A DNA stretch of 64,000 nt from Rhyacichthys aspro (lineage: Eukaryota > Chordata > Actinopteri > Gobiiformes > Rhyacichthyidae): contig CM072162.1 in NCBI GenBank assembly GCA_036850595.1, positions 24,349,549-24,413,548 of the forward strand, given 5' to 3'. The notes beneath the pieces are model-generated. The model saw only the letters and a program-made list of their open reading frames with translations. It did not search any database and was not told the DNA's origin. Numbering within the stretch: position 1 is the stretch's first letter; each line of letters opens with the position of its first letter. Both the position numbers and the translations under genes were made by a program. Below, piece after piece: positions 1 through 11,700 of the stretch.

Positions 1-837
1 TTTAAACAAACCAGTGAGTTTAAGTTTTTATTTTTAAAAATACATTTAGTAAATTTGTTTTATTGAAGTAAAAAGGAGCTGTAGTTCCTCTGTGTCCACT
101 CCATTTTGTGAAGAAAATGCCAATAAGTGGACTAAGGATCATTTTTCACCTGAGAGAGGTTTAGTAAAACACCTGATCCCGTAAGTAAGCCTCTTTTACC
201 ACGTGACCAACCGAGGCTGAACGTTGACGTAACTGAGCTGAACAAAGATTGTGTTTGGAGCAAGAGTCTTCAATGTGAAGAGAAAAAGAAAACAAAAAAG
301 AATCATATTTAATGTTTACACAGTTTAAATGTAGGCCCTGTATGATGATTCCATCTGAAGTTCTGGCTCAGGTCTGGATTGGGTCCTGACAGGTTTAAGG
401 CTGTTAATAATTGATTTGGAAAACAAAACAAAACCGTTTAAATATAAATCAAATATCAATATTTTTACATCTTTGGCCTATCTCAGTTTAATTGCACTAA
501 ATGTTCTGCATTTGGCAGGTTTTGTTCATGTCCCCTCCTCTCATTTCTCTGGCTTTAAACCAGCACTAAGACGTGGTCCTGGTTTAGGCTGGGCTTAGAC
601 CAGGTTCAGCCGTGGTTTTGATCTGGTTTAGTCCTGGTTCAGAGTTGGTTCTGTTCTCCTGATTCTGTCCCGGTAGAGCTTGTTAAAACCTAGTTTACAT
701 CTGGTCTGGTCCTGGTGTAGACCCAGTCTTGCCGTGTTTCCCTCAGAGTGAGACCTCTGTTCCTCTCCTCTCTCTGTTCTCGTGGAAACGGTTGATACGG
801 AGCTGATCCCAAACACACCTGCCCCGGCTTCACTCTG
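1..837. other. Left-edge intergenic sequence, no gene recognised
   Basis: AT-rich single-copy-looking DNA followed by scattered 'tggtttag' motifs. Short open frames here have no recognisable domain and no splice-site context. It is presumably upstream flank of lrrc73. Confidence 0.5.
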
Positions 838-1101
838 CTCCAGACCCCGCTCCAGAGGCTCCAGACCCCGCTCCAGGGGCTCCAGACCCCGCACCAGAGG
901 CTCCAGACCCCGCTCCAGGGGCTCCAGACCCCGCTCCAGAGGCTCCAGACCCCGCTCCAGGGGCTCCAGACCCCGCTCCAGAGGCTCCAGACCCCGCTCC
1001 AGGGGCTCCAGACACCGCTCCAGGGGCTCCAGACCCCGCTCCAGGGGCTCCAGACACCGCTCCAGAGGCTCCAGACCCCGCTCCAGAGGCTCCAGAACCT
1101 G
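838..1101. repeat. 21-bp minisatellite upstream of lrrc73
   Basis: About twelve copies of a 21-bp unit built on ccagaccccgctccagaggc. Because 21 is a multiple of three, all frames stay open and give spurious low-complexity proteins on both strands (RSRGSRP-type and LEPLERG-type). I do not regard these as genes. Confidence 0.9.
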
Positions 1102-1442
1102 AACCAGTGATGACATCACCAAGCTAACTGATCATTAGCAGGTATTGATCTCGTGATTGGGTCCTTCTCAAACTCAGACTTGGTTTAGATCTGGTTTATT
1201 TTTGTATTAGCCCTGGTTTAGTTCTAACCTGGTTAAATGTCTTTTTTAACACAAAGTGCAGACCCACTGTCCTCTTGATGTAGTTTTTAAAAGGCAGTAT
1301 TTATTATTTATTGCATAAACTCTTTTTTAAATATGTTTTTTAATCTGTATTGGATTTTTAAGTGTTCTGTTGTTAGAGGACCCCCTACTGTTCTATCTCT
1401 GGTCCCACCCTGTGGCCCTCAGACTCTCAGACCCTCGTGAGG

Positions 1443-4400
1443 ATGGTCCCAGTCTCGATCCAGTTCTCCTCGGAGCAGCTCTGTTCGGCTGAAGTCCTGG
1501 ACCTGTGCGAGTCCCTGAAGACCCACTCCGTCCGGCTCTTGTCTCTTCGGGGCTGTCAGATCTCAGACCCGGACTTCCTGAGGATTTGTCGCGCCGTAGC
1601 CCAGTCCCGGTCTCTGTCCCAGCTGAACCTCAGTCTGGGGGTGGTCTCCGGTTTAAGCCGGACTTCGGCCCTGGCCCAGGCCCTGAGGGAAAACCGGTCT
1701 CTGCAAACGCTTTTGTGAGTAACACCTTTAAAAAGGAAAATAGTATTTAATAAAATAATAATGAATGCATCCGATAATGGGCCGGGACAAGGGCCGGGAC
1801 AGGGGCGGGACAGGGGGCGGGACAGGGGGCGGGACAGGGGCTGGGACAGGGGGCGGGACAGGGGGCGGGACAGGGGCTGGGACAGGGGGCGGGACAGGGG
1901 CTGGGACAGGGGCGGGACAGGGGCGGGACAGGGGCCGGGACAGGGGCCAGGACTGTACTGTTAGACTCAGTTTCCCTCTCCTGGTCCTGATCTCTCCTGG
2001 TCCTGATCTCTCCTGGTCCTGGTCTCTCCTGGTCCTGATCTCTCCTGGTCCTGGTCTCTCCTGGTCCTGATCTCTCCTGGTCCTGATCTCTCCTGGTCCT
2101 GATCTCTCCTGGTCCTGGTCTCTCCTGGTCCTGATCTCTCCTGGTCCTGGTCTCTCCTGGTCCTGATCTCTCCTGGTCCCGGTCTCTCCTGGTCCCGGTC
2201 TCTCCTGGTCCCGGTCTCTCCTGGTCCCGGTCTCTCCTGGTCCCGGTCTCTCCTGGTTCTGGTCCGGGTCCAGTCTTCACGGCAGTCCACTGCAGGACTC
2301 TGGACTCCTGGTCCTGAACCAGTCTTTGTCGTTCCACCCGGGTCTGGTGAGTCTGGACTTAGGGGACTGTTCTCTGGGAGACCAGGCTCTGGGCCTCATC
2401 TGTGGACTTCTGCCTCCGGACGGAGCCAAGTCAGGTAAGACCACCCAGACCAGACCAGACCAGACCAGACTAAACCCTGAATAGACCGGGCTAGACCAGA
2501 CCAGACCAGACCAGACCAGACTAAACCCTGAATAGACCGGACTAGACCAGACCAGACCAGACCAGACTAGACCCAGACCAGACCAGACCAGACTAGACCA
2601 GACTAGACCCTGAATAGACCAGACCAGACTAGACCCTGAATAGACCAGACTAGACCCAGACTAGACCAGACTAGACCCAGACTAGACCAGACTAGACCAG
2701 ACCAGACCAGACCAGACTAGACCCAGACCAGACTAGACCCTGAAGAGACCAGACTAGACCAGACCAGACTAGACCCAGACCAGACCAGACCAGACCAGAC
2801 CAGACTAGACCCTGAAGAGACCAGACTAGACCCAGACTAGACCAGACTAGACCCAGACTAGACCAGACTAGACCCAGACCAGACCAGACTAGACCAAACC
2901 AGACTAGACCCTGAAGAGACCAGACTAGCCCCAGACTAGACCAGACTAGGACCAGACTAGACCCAGACCAGACTAGACCCTGAATAGACCAGACTAGACC
3001 CAGACTAGACTAGACCAGACTAGACCCAGACTAGACCCAGACCAGACTAGACCCAGACCAAGACTAGACCTGACTTAGACCCAGACTAGACCCAGGCCAG
3101 TCCAGACAAAACCCAGACTAGACCCAGACTAGACCCAGATTAGACCAGGTAGGGCTAAACCCAGTCTTTTTGCTACTCTGATTTCTGTCTCTGCTGGTCT
3201 GGTTCCTGGTCTGGTTCCTGGTCTGGTTCCTGTTCTGGTTCCTGGTCTGGTTCCTGGTCTGGTTCCTGTTCTGGTTCCTGGTCTGGTTCCTGGTCTGGTT
3301 CCTGGTCTGGTTCCTGTTCTGGTTCCTGTTCTGGTTCCTGTTCTGGTTCCTGTTCTGGTTCCTGGTCTGGTTCCTGGTCTGGTTCCTGTTCTGGTTCCTG
3401 GTCTGGTTCCTGGTCTGGTTCCTGTTCTGGTTCCTGTTCTGGTTCCTGTTCTGGTTCCTGGTCTGGTTCCTGGTCTGGTTCCTGGTCTGGTTCCGGAGCA
3501 GGTCTGAGGGAGCTGACCCTCAGTGCGAACACAGGGATCAGCGCTCGAGGCTGGACTCGTCTCTCCATCGCAGTGGCCCACAGCTCCCAGCTCCGAGTCC
3601 TAAACCTGGACTACAACTCCCTCGGTGAGTCCCAGTAGTTCTAAATGTAGTCCAGGTTAGAGGGACCTGAACAGGTTTTAGTTGGATCTGAACAGATTTT
3701 AGTTGATTTGATGAGGGTAATCATGTGACTGATGATGTCATCTGTTGCTAGGAGACCGTGTCGCTGAGATGTTCGCTGTTGCCGTGGCGTCAAGTCGGAC
3801 TCTGGAAGTTCTGGATTTGGAAGGAACTGGACTCACAAACCACTCAGCACAGGTCCGACCAAAACCAAACCAAAACCCGGTCTGACCCCGGTCTTGTCTG
3901 GTCTTAGGTCTGACCCGGTCCTGTCTGGTCTCAGGTCTGATCCCTGTCTTGTCTGGTCTCAGGTTTGACCCCGGTCTTGTCTGGTCTCAGGTCTGACCCC
4001 GGTCTTGTCTGGTCTCAGGTCTGACCCCGGTCTTGTCTGGTCTCAGGTCTGACCGCGGTCCTGTCTGGTCTCAGGTCTGACCCCGGTCCAGTCTGGTCTC
4101 AGGTCTGACCCCGGTCCTGTCTGGTCTCAGGTCTGACCCCGGTCCTGTCTGGTCTCAGGTCTGACTCCGGTCCTGTCTGGTCTCAGGTCTGACCCCGGTC
4201 CTGTCTGGTCTCAGGTCTGACCCCGGTCCTGTCTGGTCTCAGGTCTGACTCCGGTCCTGTCTGGTCTCAGGTCTGACCCCGGTCTTGTCTGGTCTCAGGT
4301 CTGACCTTGGTCTTGTCTCAGGTTTTTCTGGACGTGGTGCTGTTCTACCCGACGAGTCTGAAAGTCCTGGTTTTGTCCGAGAACCACATAAGTCCAGATC

Positions 4401-4760
4401 TTCAGACTCAGATCCGAGAGCTGCTGTCGGAGAGCGAGGACCAGCCAATCAGAGAACAGCGTCCGGAGCAGCAGCCAATCAGAGAGCAGCTGGCCTGGCC
4501 CCACAGTAAGAGCAGTCCAACTACAGACTATAGTTTTGTGTTGGAGTGTTAGGGCTCTGTTACCCATGATGCATCAGTGTTCCTCTGCAGCAGTTTACAA
4601 AGACTTTAGTAAATATTCTAAATTTATAATATTTATGGTTTCTGCTCCTTTTTCAGTTTATTTCTCACAGTTCCAACCGTGTCATCCTGTAGGTGGCGCT
4701 CACACAGTGCTGCTGACCTCGGGGCTCGGAGATAGTTTATTGGACGAGACCGAGATGTGA
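1443..4760 (+). CDS. lrrc73: Leucine-rich repeat-containing protein 73
   Basis: Six coding exons: 1443-1714, 2274-2434, 3502-3624, 3752-3852, 4322-4505 and 4657-4760. Phases agree at every junction and give 314 residues, close to my recollection of human LRRC73 (about 316). The product starts MVPVSIQFSSEQL and ends LTSGLGDSLLDETEM, the family's conserved C terminus. It consists of RNI/NOD3-like leucine-rich repeats (LLSLRGCQISD, LDLGDCSLGD, LRELTLSANTG, LRVLNLDYNSLG, LEVLDLEGTGL, LKVLVLSENHIS), so it is probably a cytosolic protein-interaction scaffold; its molecular role is not established. The start is the ATG at 1443, matching the human N terminus; an open frame from 1437 begins with GTG and is not used. 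The exon 4 donor (gtccga) is weak. Introns 1, 2 and 4 are almost wholly minisatellite. Exon 5 contains a small tandem duplication giving QPIREQ twice. In human the neighbour is DLK2, as here. Confidence 0.93.
1782..1956. repeat. G-rich array in lrrc73 intron 1
   Basis: Tandem 10-11 bp units of gggcgggacag type, about sixteen copies. Almost every unit has a run of three to five G on the plus strand, which is the sense strand of lrrc73, so G-quadruplexes could form in DNA and pre-mRNA. Confidence 0.9.
1975..2266. repeat. 15-bp pyrimidine-rich array abutting lrrc73 exon 2 acceptor
   Basis: Tandem copies of tctctcctggtcctga or its variant with 'cccgg'. The array runs to within a few bases of the 3' splice site at 2272-2273 and supplies its polypyrimidine tract. 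Confidence 0.9.
2440..3150. repeat. agacc-type array in lrrc73 intron 2
   Basis: About 700 bp of pentamer-based repeats (accag/actag/agacccag) beginning immediately after the exon 2 donor at 2435. The core ACCAGACC is the reverse complement of the core of the next array in the same intron. Confidence 0.9.
3189..3496. repeat. 12-bp array ending at lrrc73 exon 3 acceptor
   Basis: About 25 copies of ctggttcctggt or ctggttcctgtt. The array stops at the acceptor cag at 3499-3501. Confidence 0.9.
3880..4321. repeat. 28-bp array of acceptor-like units, lrrc73 intron 4
   Basis: About sixteen copies of a 28-bp unit, gtctgaccccggtcctgtct followed by ggtctcag. Each unit ends in a pyrimidine-rich tctcag like the true 3' splice site at 4320-4321 (cttgtctcag). 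Confidence 0.9.
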
Positions 4761-4898
4761 CCCTCCTCTTGCTCTGTTTGTGTTTTATTCATTATCATTT
4801 CTGTTTTTCTGTTTTCTGTTTGTTTGATTCTGGAGTCAGTTAAAGTCAGACTAAAACCTTTTACAGAACAATTTTTATGGTTCATAAACTGAGTTTGA

Positions 4899-4904
4899 AA
4901 TAAA
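4899..4904 (+). terminator. Polyadenylation signal of lrrc73
   Basis: AATAAA 139 bp after the stop codon, in a plausible 3' UTR. Confidence 0.6.
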
Positions 4905-5149
4905 CCTGTTTCACAAACGAGTCAGTCTCAATGTCTTTTTTTGATGAAAGCTCAGATCAGTTCAGTCTGACACATTTATTTCCAGCAGAAGTGAAAATAA
5001 ACAGAGTGAGACCGAACTGAGCTGTTATAAGCTCCGCCCCCCAGCGACTACTTCCTGTTTCCTTTGCTTGTTCAGTCTGGAAATAAATGAGATGTCTCTA
5101 GACCAAGCGGCTAGGACACTCCCTCATAAATAGTCCTCGCGTAAGGACG

Positions 5150-7920
5150 GCGCCATACAGCGATATACCTCCATCCACCAGAGGGCAGGCTCCAAAAGAA
5201 GAATTATATTATAAAATCCAATTGCAACTTTACAAGTGTAAAAAACCCTTTTACAGCCTGGTACAAAAGATGGTTCTGGTCTCTAGAGCTGAGTTCTTGT
5301 TATGTGACAACTCTGGGGGAGTGAATTTTTTTTTTAATTCTTTGGTTTGCCCTCAGTTTAACTTTAGGGTTATGCATAATTAAGGGAGTGGCTACTTTGA
5401 TTGACAGGTGTCATTTTGTGTGGGCCATGGCGGCCGCTAGCCTGTACGGTGCTAACGCTAGCTGCTAGGTGTTAGCTGTGTCATTTTTTGCTCTTCAGAG
5501 AAGTTTTGCATAAAACTACTGAGTTATTTTTTGTAGTATTATGTGCTTCATTAACAGACCGTCCAAGAAGCTTGGCTCCAGTCTTTTGGTGAGTAACATT
5601 CACATTGTATATTTGCTTAAGTCTTTATTAGCAATTTATTTTAGCAGATATGCTAACAGCCCTTAAGGCTATTCTCAGAGGTATCAAAGCAGTTAAAACC
5701 AGTCGCAAAATGAGATGGAAAAGTTTGATATATTTTGAATTTTAAGGAATATTTCTATGTTTATGTTAGATTTGGGGAAGTGCAGTCTCATATAAAAAGA
5801 TGTGGTGGCATTATTTTAATTGTTTATTAAGACATTAAAATGTGGTTATCATTTTCAGAAATGTAAGTAGTTAATGTAAAGCCAGAACATTACTGTGATT
5901 AGACTAGTTTTATAATATTGACTGGAATTATGCTCTTAAGACTATGTTTATTTGTTCTAAACATAATACACTATTTTGTGATTAGACAAAATTGAGGTTT
6001 ATGATGCAGTACTGCAATGCTTTACTCCCTCATGCAGATTTAAATCTTATTGCTATTTTAAGGCAAAAAAAAAAAAAAGCTTACGTTTTATATTGCAATA
6101 CAGTAATCCTATAATTTAAGAAAAGATTGATTTGAATCTATATTAATATTACATTCTTAAAATAAACCAATCAGTATAATTGGGGTCTTCGTTGAATTGT
6201 ATTTCACTGACTTTGTGTATTGTTTCCTGAAGGAGGTGATTCAGACAAACCTGACCAGTGTGTGTTGAAGACCAGACTCCTGCCACTTCCACTTTCATCT
6301 TCTCTTTCATCAGACATTGTACACAACATAGAATAACAAGCATTTGTTTTTGTGCATTACAGAAATGCTATCCTAATGTACTATATATTACAATACATAC
6401 TTTTTCACCTTACTTTCCACATGTGCTGTCACAGTTTGCAGTCAATTAAAAATGAACAATGCACAGCCTTATTTTTCATTTTATTGCACTTATTTTTCAC
6501 ATGACTTCCTAATTGTGGCCTGAGCATAAAATCCTTAAGTTTATTTAGTGTTCTCATTTAAGATCATTTTAAAACACTCTCAGGCAGAAGTTAAAGACAG
6601 TAAAGTAAATTGTGTTAATAAATGTTATATACATCATAAAACATAAAGAATAACATAAAGATTTAATTTGTTCACATTCTGGTTAATACTACCCTCAGCA
6701 GTTAATTAGTGGGAGTAAGTTTTTATCAAATCAGATTCATATGTTAAAGTATGTAGACCATGTCTAGTTTAAAAAGAGTGCAGAGCCATTATGAACAGTA
6801 AATATTAGTACTTAGTAAAACACAGATCCTGAGGCAAACATGATCTTTATTTTCAGGAAGCTTCAGGTGAAGCTGGTCCATGTTCTTCTTTGTCACAGGT
6901 TTGACACGGGTCTAATCTTCATGTAACTGTTCCACAGAGGTTCTTTCTCACAAGACACACACAGACACAGACAAAAACAAAAAACAGTATTTAATGTTTA
7001 GCCAATAAAACATGTAGAAATACAATGCTGTTTCTCCACAGTAAGAGATTATACGTGTGACTAAATACTTGTATGCTTCTTAAATTAAACACTCATCAAT
7101 GTCACACTAAGAAAAAAAAACATTAAAAGTGGATCTGAGTGTTTCTTTATCTATAGTTTATGTGTAAATGGAAAATACAGGTCTGTCTAAATGCTGCACA
7201 TTTGCAGGGTCCTGGGTTTCGCATTATATGAACTAAAAGATCACTATTTGAATATCTTCACGTGTTATTAGCTTAAACATTGCTGTTATATTATTATCAT
7301 CATCAATAAGAATGAGGCTTTATTATTTTACTGTCAAAATGTGCCTCCATCAAATACTAAAGCCTTAATGTACAGAAGTTGCAAATTAGGGACAGATATT
7401 TAAACAAATATTAAGGATATAATGAAATATATTCGAAAATCACGGTTTATTTTTTAACAGAACTAGAAAGGTTTACCAGACTAAGATAAAAATTTCCTCA
7501 TGCTTAAAACTATGATATATTATATAAGTAAAACCGCTTTAATTTTGATAATAATCATCTGATATTTACAGCAGGAGTTAAACTAAACTTCGTTGTAAAG
7601 TTTGTGGACTTACCCCGAGCTGAAAGACGACAGAGTGAGAGGCCTGGTCCACAACAGTTAGCATCGGCCGTTAGCATGTCGTTAGCCGTTAGCTTGTTCA
7701 GCTCCGGTCGGCTCTGAGATGAGGGGCGTGTTTCGGAACCGCGCATTTGAAAAGCCCGCCCAGGAGCAGTTTAGACGCTGCCCTCTCTGCCCATTTTAGT
7801 AATATCCTCTGTAGGAGGAGTCAAAATATCCAAGATGGAAGCGCCGTTCATTGGGTGTCATTTGGACGAATTAGACCAAATGGAGACATTGCTTCCATTA
7901 TTTATACATTCTATGCTCTA
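5150..7920. mobile_element. Possible degenerate DNA transposon or interspersed repeats, no gene
   Basis: AT-rich DNA with no recognisable protein. The two edges share imperfect inverted similarity: cagagggcag near 5181 against gctgccctctctgcc near 7779, and cggcgccat near 5148 against atggaagcgccgtt near 7839. Segments such as the gattgacagg stretch near 5400 and the ttatttatacattctatg stretch near 7900 resemble dispersed fish repeats that I remember only loosely. No target-site duplication was found. It could also be several unrelated old insertions. Confidence 0.25.
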
Positions 7921-8137
7921 GACTCACAGAGAAATGTTAATGCCCAGAGGTTTATTAAAAACAAATAATTTACACAAATAAATATATTCAGAGTATACAC
8001 TGTTAAATTCTGCACTGTAAAAAAACTGCACATATACAACACTGTACAAAAGAAGAAACTGTAAAAATCTGAACAAACATTTATGAGGACAGTTCAGCTC
8101 AGAAAACAAAACTACTCCAGTCTTCAGAGAGAATGAC

Positions 8138-8143
8138 TTTATT
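8138..8143 (-). terminator. Possible dlk2 polyadenylation signal
   Basis: AATAAA on the minus strand about 610 bp beyond the dlk2 stop. Other AATAAA-like sites occur nearby, so the choice is uncertain. Confidence 0.3.
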
Positions 8144-8755
8144 CTATACAAAAGGTAGTAAACAGGTTTTAGTTGGATTTGAAATGTTTTTAGTAGGATT
8201 TTAACAGGATTTAGTTTAATTTGATTTTGTAGAGAATAAATTAACTCCAGAAAGATGTTATGGAATTGAACTGAGACTGATCCAGACTAAGTCCAGTCCT
8301 GGTTCTAAGTCAGCACAGTTCTGGTCCAGACCCGGACTAAGACCTTTACAGTGGTCCTTTAGGTTCAGTCCTGGTTTTAGTCTGGACCAGGTTTTTGTCA
8401 AGTTCAGGCTCTGCTTGTCCATCCTTCCTGTGATTTAACCGGCCCCACCCACTGCTCCTTCTCTGACCAATCAGAGCAGAGCAAAGTTCCTTTAATTCTC
8501 CACAAAAAATGTTCAGTTTGAAAAGTGACGCAGAACAAAGGTTTTGTGATTAGTTCATTTACAGCAGAGATCTGCAGTACCACGTTTGTCCACCAGGAGC
8601 AAAGGGGGCGAGGCTTATCCAGTTAAGTTAGCTCCATCTGTTAGCATTACTCCACTGTTTTTAATATGAAGTTAATATTAGCATCATATTGCTGTTTTTG
8701 ACAACAATTCTTCAATAGTTCTGTCATCTGTCGTTAGCGCCTGTTAGCGTAAGCT

Positions 8756-11700
8756 TCAGACCTTTTGTGTCCTTGAGCCCCGCCCCCAGCTCTGCCAGCA
8801 GGGGGCGTGGCTACACTGTCGCTGCAGCACTAGCGCGGCTGTTAGCGATACCAAGGCTAGTGTGGCGGCAGCTAGTGTTAGCACAGTGATGACCTGCTGC
8901 TGCGACAGAGCGGAGCCGCTGCTGCGCTCGCTCACCGTCACTTTGAATGTGCGCTCGCTGTGATTGACCGCGGTGGTGGTCAGCTGGCTCTCACAGGTGC
9001 GGCCCCCGTAACCGTGGCGACAGAGGCAACGGTAGCCGTTAGCGCGGTCGAGACAACGGCCACCGTTAGCGCAGGGATGGCTCGCACAGTCGTCCACATT
9101 CACAGAGCAGAAGCGACCTTTGAACCCCGGCGCACATGTACACGTGAAGCGGTTCACGCCGTCCGTGCACGTGGCTCCGTTTGCACACGGTGTCAGTGCA
9201 CAGTCGTCCACGTCCACCTGGCAGCGGCGTCCGGAGAACCCCGACAAACATCGACAGAAGAAGTCCTCTGCAAAACCGTCCTGGTCCTCGCACTGACCTC
9301 CGTTTAGACACACGGACCTGAAATATAACAAATATTAGTATAACACCGTCACCGTCTAGACACACGGGCCTGAAATATAACAAATATTAGTATAACACCA
9401 TCATCGTTTAGACACACGGACCTGAAATATAACAAATATTAGTATAACACCGTCACCGTCTAGACACACGGGCCTGAAATATAACAAATATTAGTATAAC
9501 ACCATCATCGTTTAGACACACGGACCTGAAATATAACAAATATTAGTATAACACCGTCACCGTCTAGACACACGGGCCTGAAATATAACAAATATTAGTA
9601 TAACACCAATCACAGCAGAGCGACCCTTGACCCCTGACCTGTGGCGTTGACAGGGGCCGGTCTTCAGGTGACAGTGGTCGCCGTGGAAACCGTCTGGACA
9701 GAGACAGGTGTAGTCCCCGCTGTCATCCATCAGACAGGTGCCTCCATTCAGACAGGGGGCGCTGCGGGAGCAGGCCAGCAGGTCTGCAACAGAACAACAA
9801 CTGTAGTCTGGTCCTGGTCCCGGTCCTCGTCCCGGTCCTCGTCCCGGTCCTGGTCCTGGGCCGGTCCTGGTCCCGGTCCGGTCCTGGTCCTGGTCCTGGT
9901 CCTGGTCTGGTCCCGGGTCCTGGTCCTGGTCCTGGTCCTGGTCCCGGTCCTGGTCCGGTCCTGGTCCAGTCCTGGTCTGGTACCTTTGTTGCAGAAGCGG
10001 CCGGTCCAGCCGGGCTCACAGAGACACTGCCATGGCTGTTCACAGGCTCCATGGACACATCCAGGTTTAACAGCACAGGCCTGACACTGAGGCCCCTCCC
10101 ACCCAGGGTCACACCTGAGACAGGTGAGAGGCAAGTCAAGACCAGGGAAACCTGTTCAAGACCAACTAAAATCCATTCAAGACCAGCTAAAAAGCTGTTC
10201 AAGACCAACTCAAACCTGTTCAGATCCTTCTAAACCTATTCAGATCCCTCTAAAACCTATTCTAAACCCGTAAAAGTCACAGACCTGCAGACTCCGGACT
10301 CGTCGCAGCGGCTGTTGGTCGTGTTACAGTTACACTCACTTTCTCCTGAAAAAAGAACATAATGTAAAAATACAGAATTTTTGGGGGAATGCAAACATGA
10401 ATTCAGCTTGTGTCCTGAAACAGGAAGCCTCCAGTCTCCTGTTAGTTTCCTCCACATTTGTCAGTTTTGATTCAGATCTGGAGCAGTCTCGTCCTGATGA
10501 ACTCCTTTTAAACATTGTCACATGGTTCAGATTCAGACACGTTTTTGAAGAACTTCGCAAAACTCTGCGTCTTTGACCTCGTTATAAAAATAAAAAGTGT
10601 AACGCACCAAAAAAAAAAAAAGACTGACACTGTTATTTGTTCAGGCTCCAGTGCTGCTGAGGATCCAGGTTTAGTCCAGGTTTAGTCCAGTTCCAGACCC
10701 AGTCCTGGACTAAACCTGGACTAGACCTGGACTTCAGTCCAGGTTCAGGCCGGTCTATCTTTAGCGGCGTGTGTCGGTCGCGTGGCTCAGCTATTTGTCT
10801 CTGGAGGAACATTATCCCTCTGACCTTTAACCTCTGACCCCCGACACGTGACGCTCGACCTCGACACAAGGCTTTACACAGCTGTCAGGTCTAAACCAGG
10901 ACCAGGTCTAAACCAAGACCAGGTCTAAACCAGGACCAGGTCTAAACCAGGACCAGGGTGTGGTGATGTGCTGTGTAGACAGACCAACTCTAAACTAAGA
11001 CCCAGACCTGAGACCTAGACCCAGACCTGAGACCCAGACCTGAGACCCAGACCTGAGACCCAGACCCAGACCTGAGACCCAGACCCAGACCCAGACCTGA
11101 GACCCAGACCCAGACCTGAGACCCAGACCTGAGACCCAGACCTGAGACCCAGACCCAGACCTGAGACCTAGACCCAGACCTGAGACCCAGACCCAGACCT
11201 GAGACCCAGACCCAGACCTGAGACCCAGACCCAGACTTAAGACCCAGACCCAGACCTGAGACCCAGACCTGAGACTGAAGCTGACACCGAGAACGGCCTC
11301 ACGCTCCATCTGGCCTTGGAACAATCACAGCATCTCATTCGTCAAAGTAAAGCCTCAAACTTCAGCTAAATTTATCCACATTGTCTCCACTGAGCGCGCT
11401 CAGACAGAGGCTTGTCCTGAGCGCGCTCAGAAGGCTCCTATTGTCCAGCTGTCAGGTGTAACTCACTCCGACACCAGCAGCTGTCGCCCGAAGGATTCCT
11501 TCTGAGTTCCATCAGCATTCCAGAGGGATTCCAGAACAATCCCGAACACAGAGAACCGAGGAATAACTGAGAGAACACAGAGAACTGAGGAATAACTGAG
11601 AGAACACAGAGAACCCAGGAATAACTGAGAGAACACAGAGAACTGAGGAATAACTGAGAGAACACAGAGAACCCAGGAATAACTGAGAGAACACAGAGAA

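Noticed and set aside
1747..2337. Arg/Asp/Gly-rich 'RRDRDQERPGP' frames
   Set aside because: Antisense translation of the lrrc73 intron 1 array.
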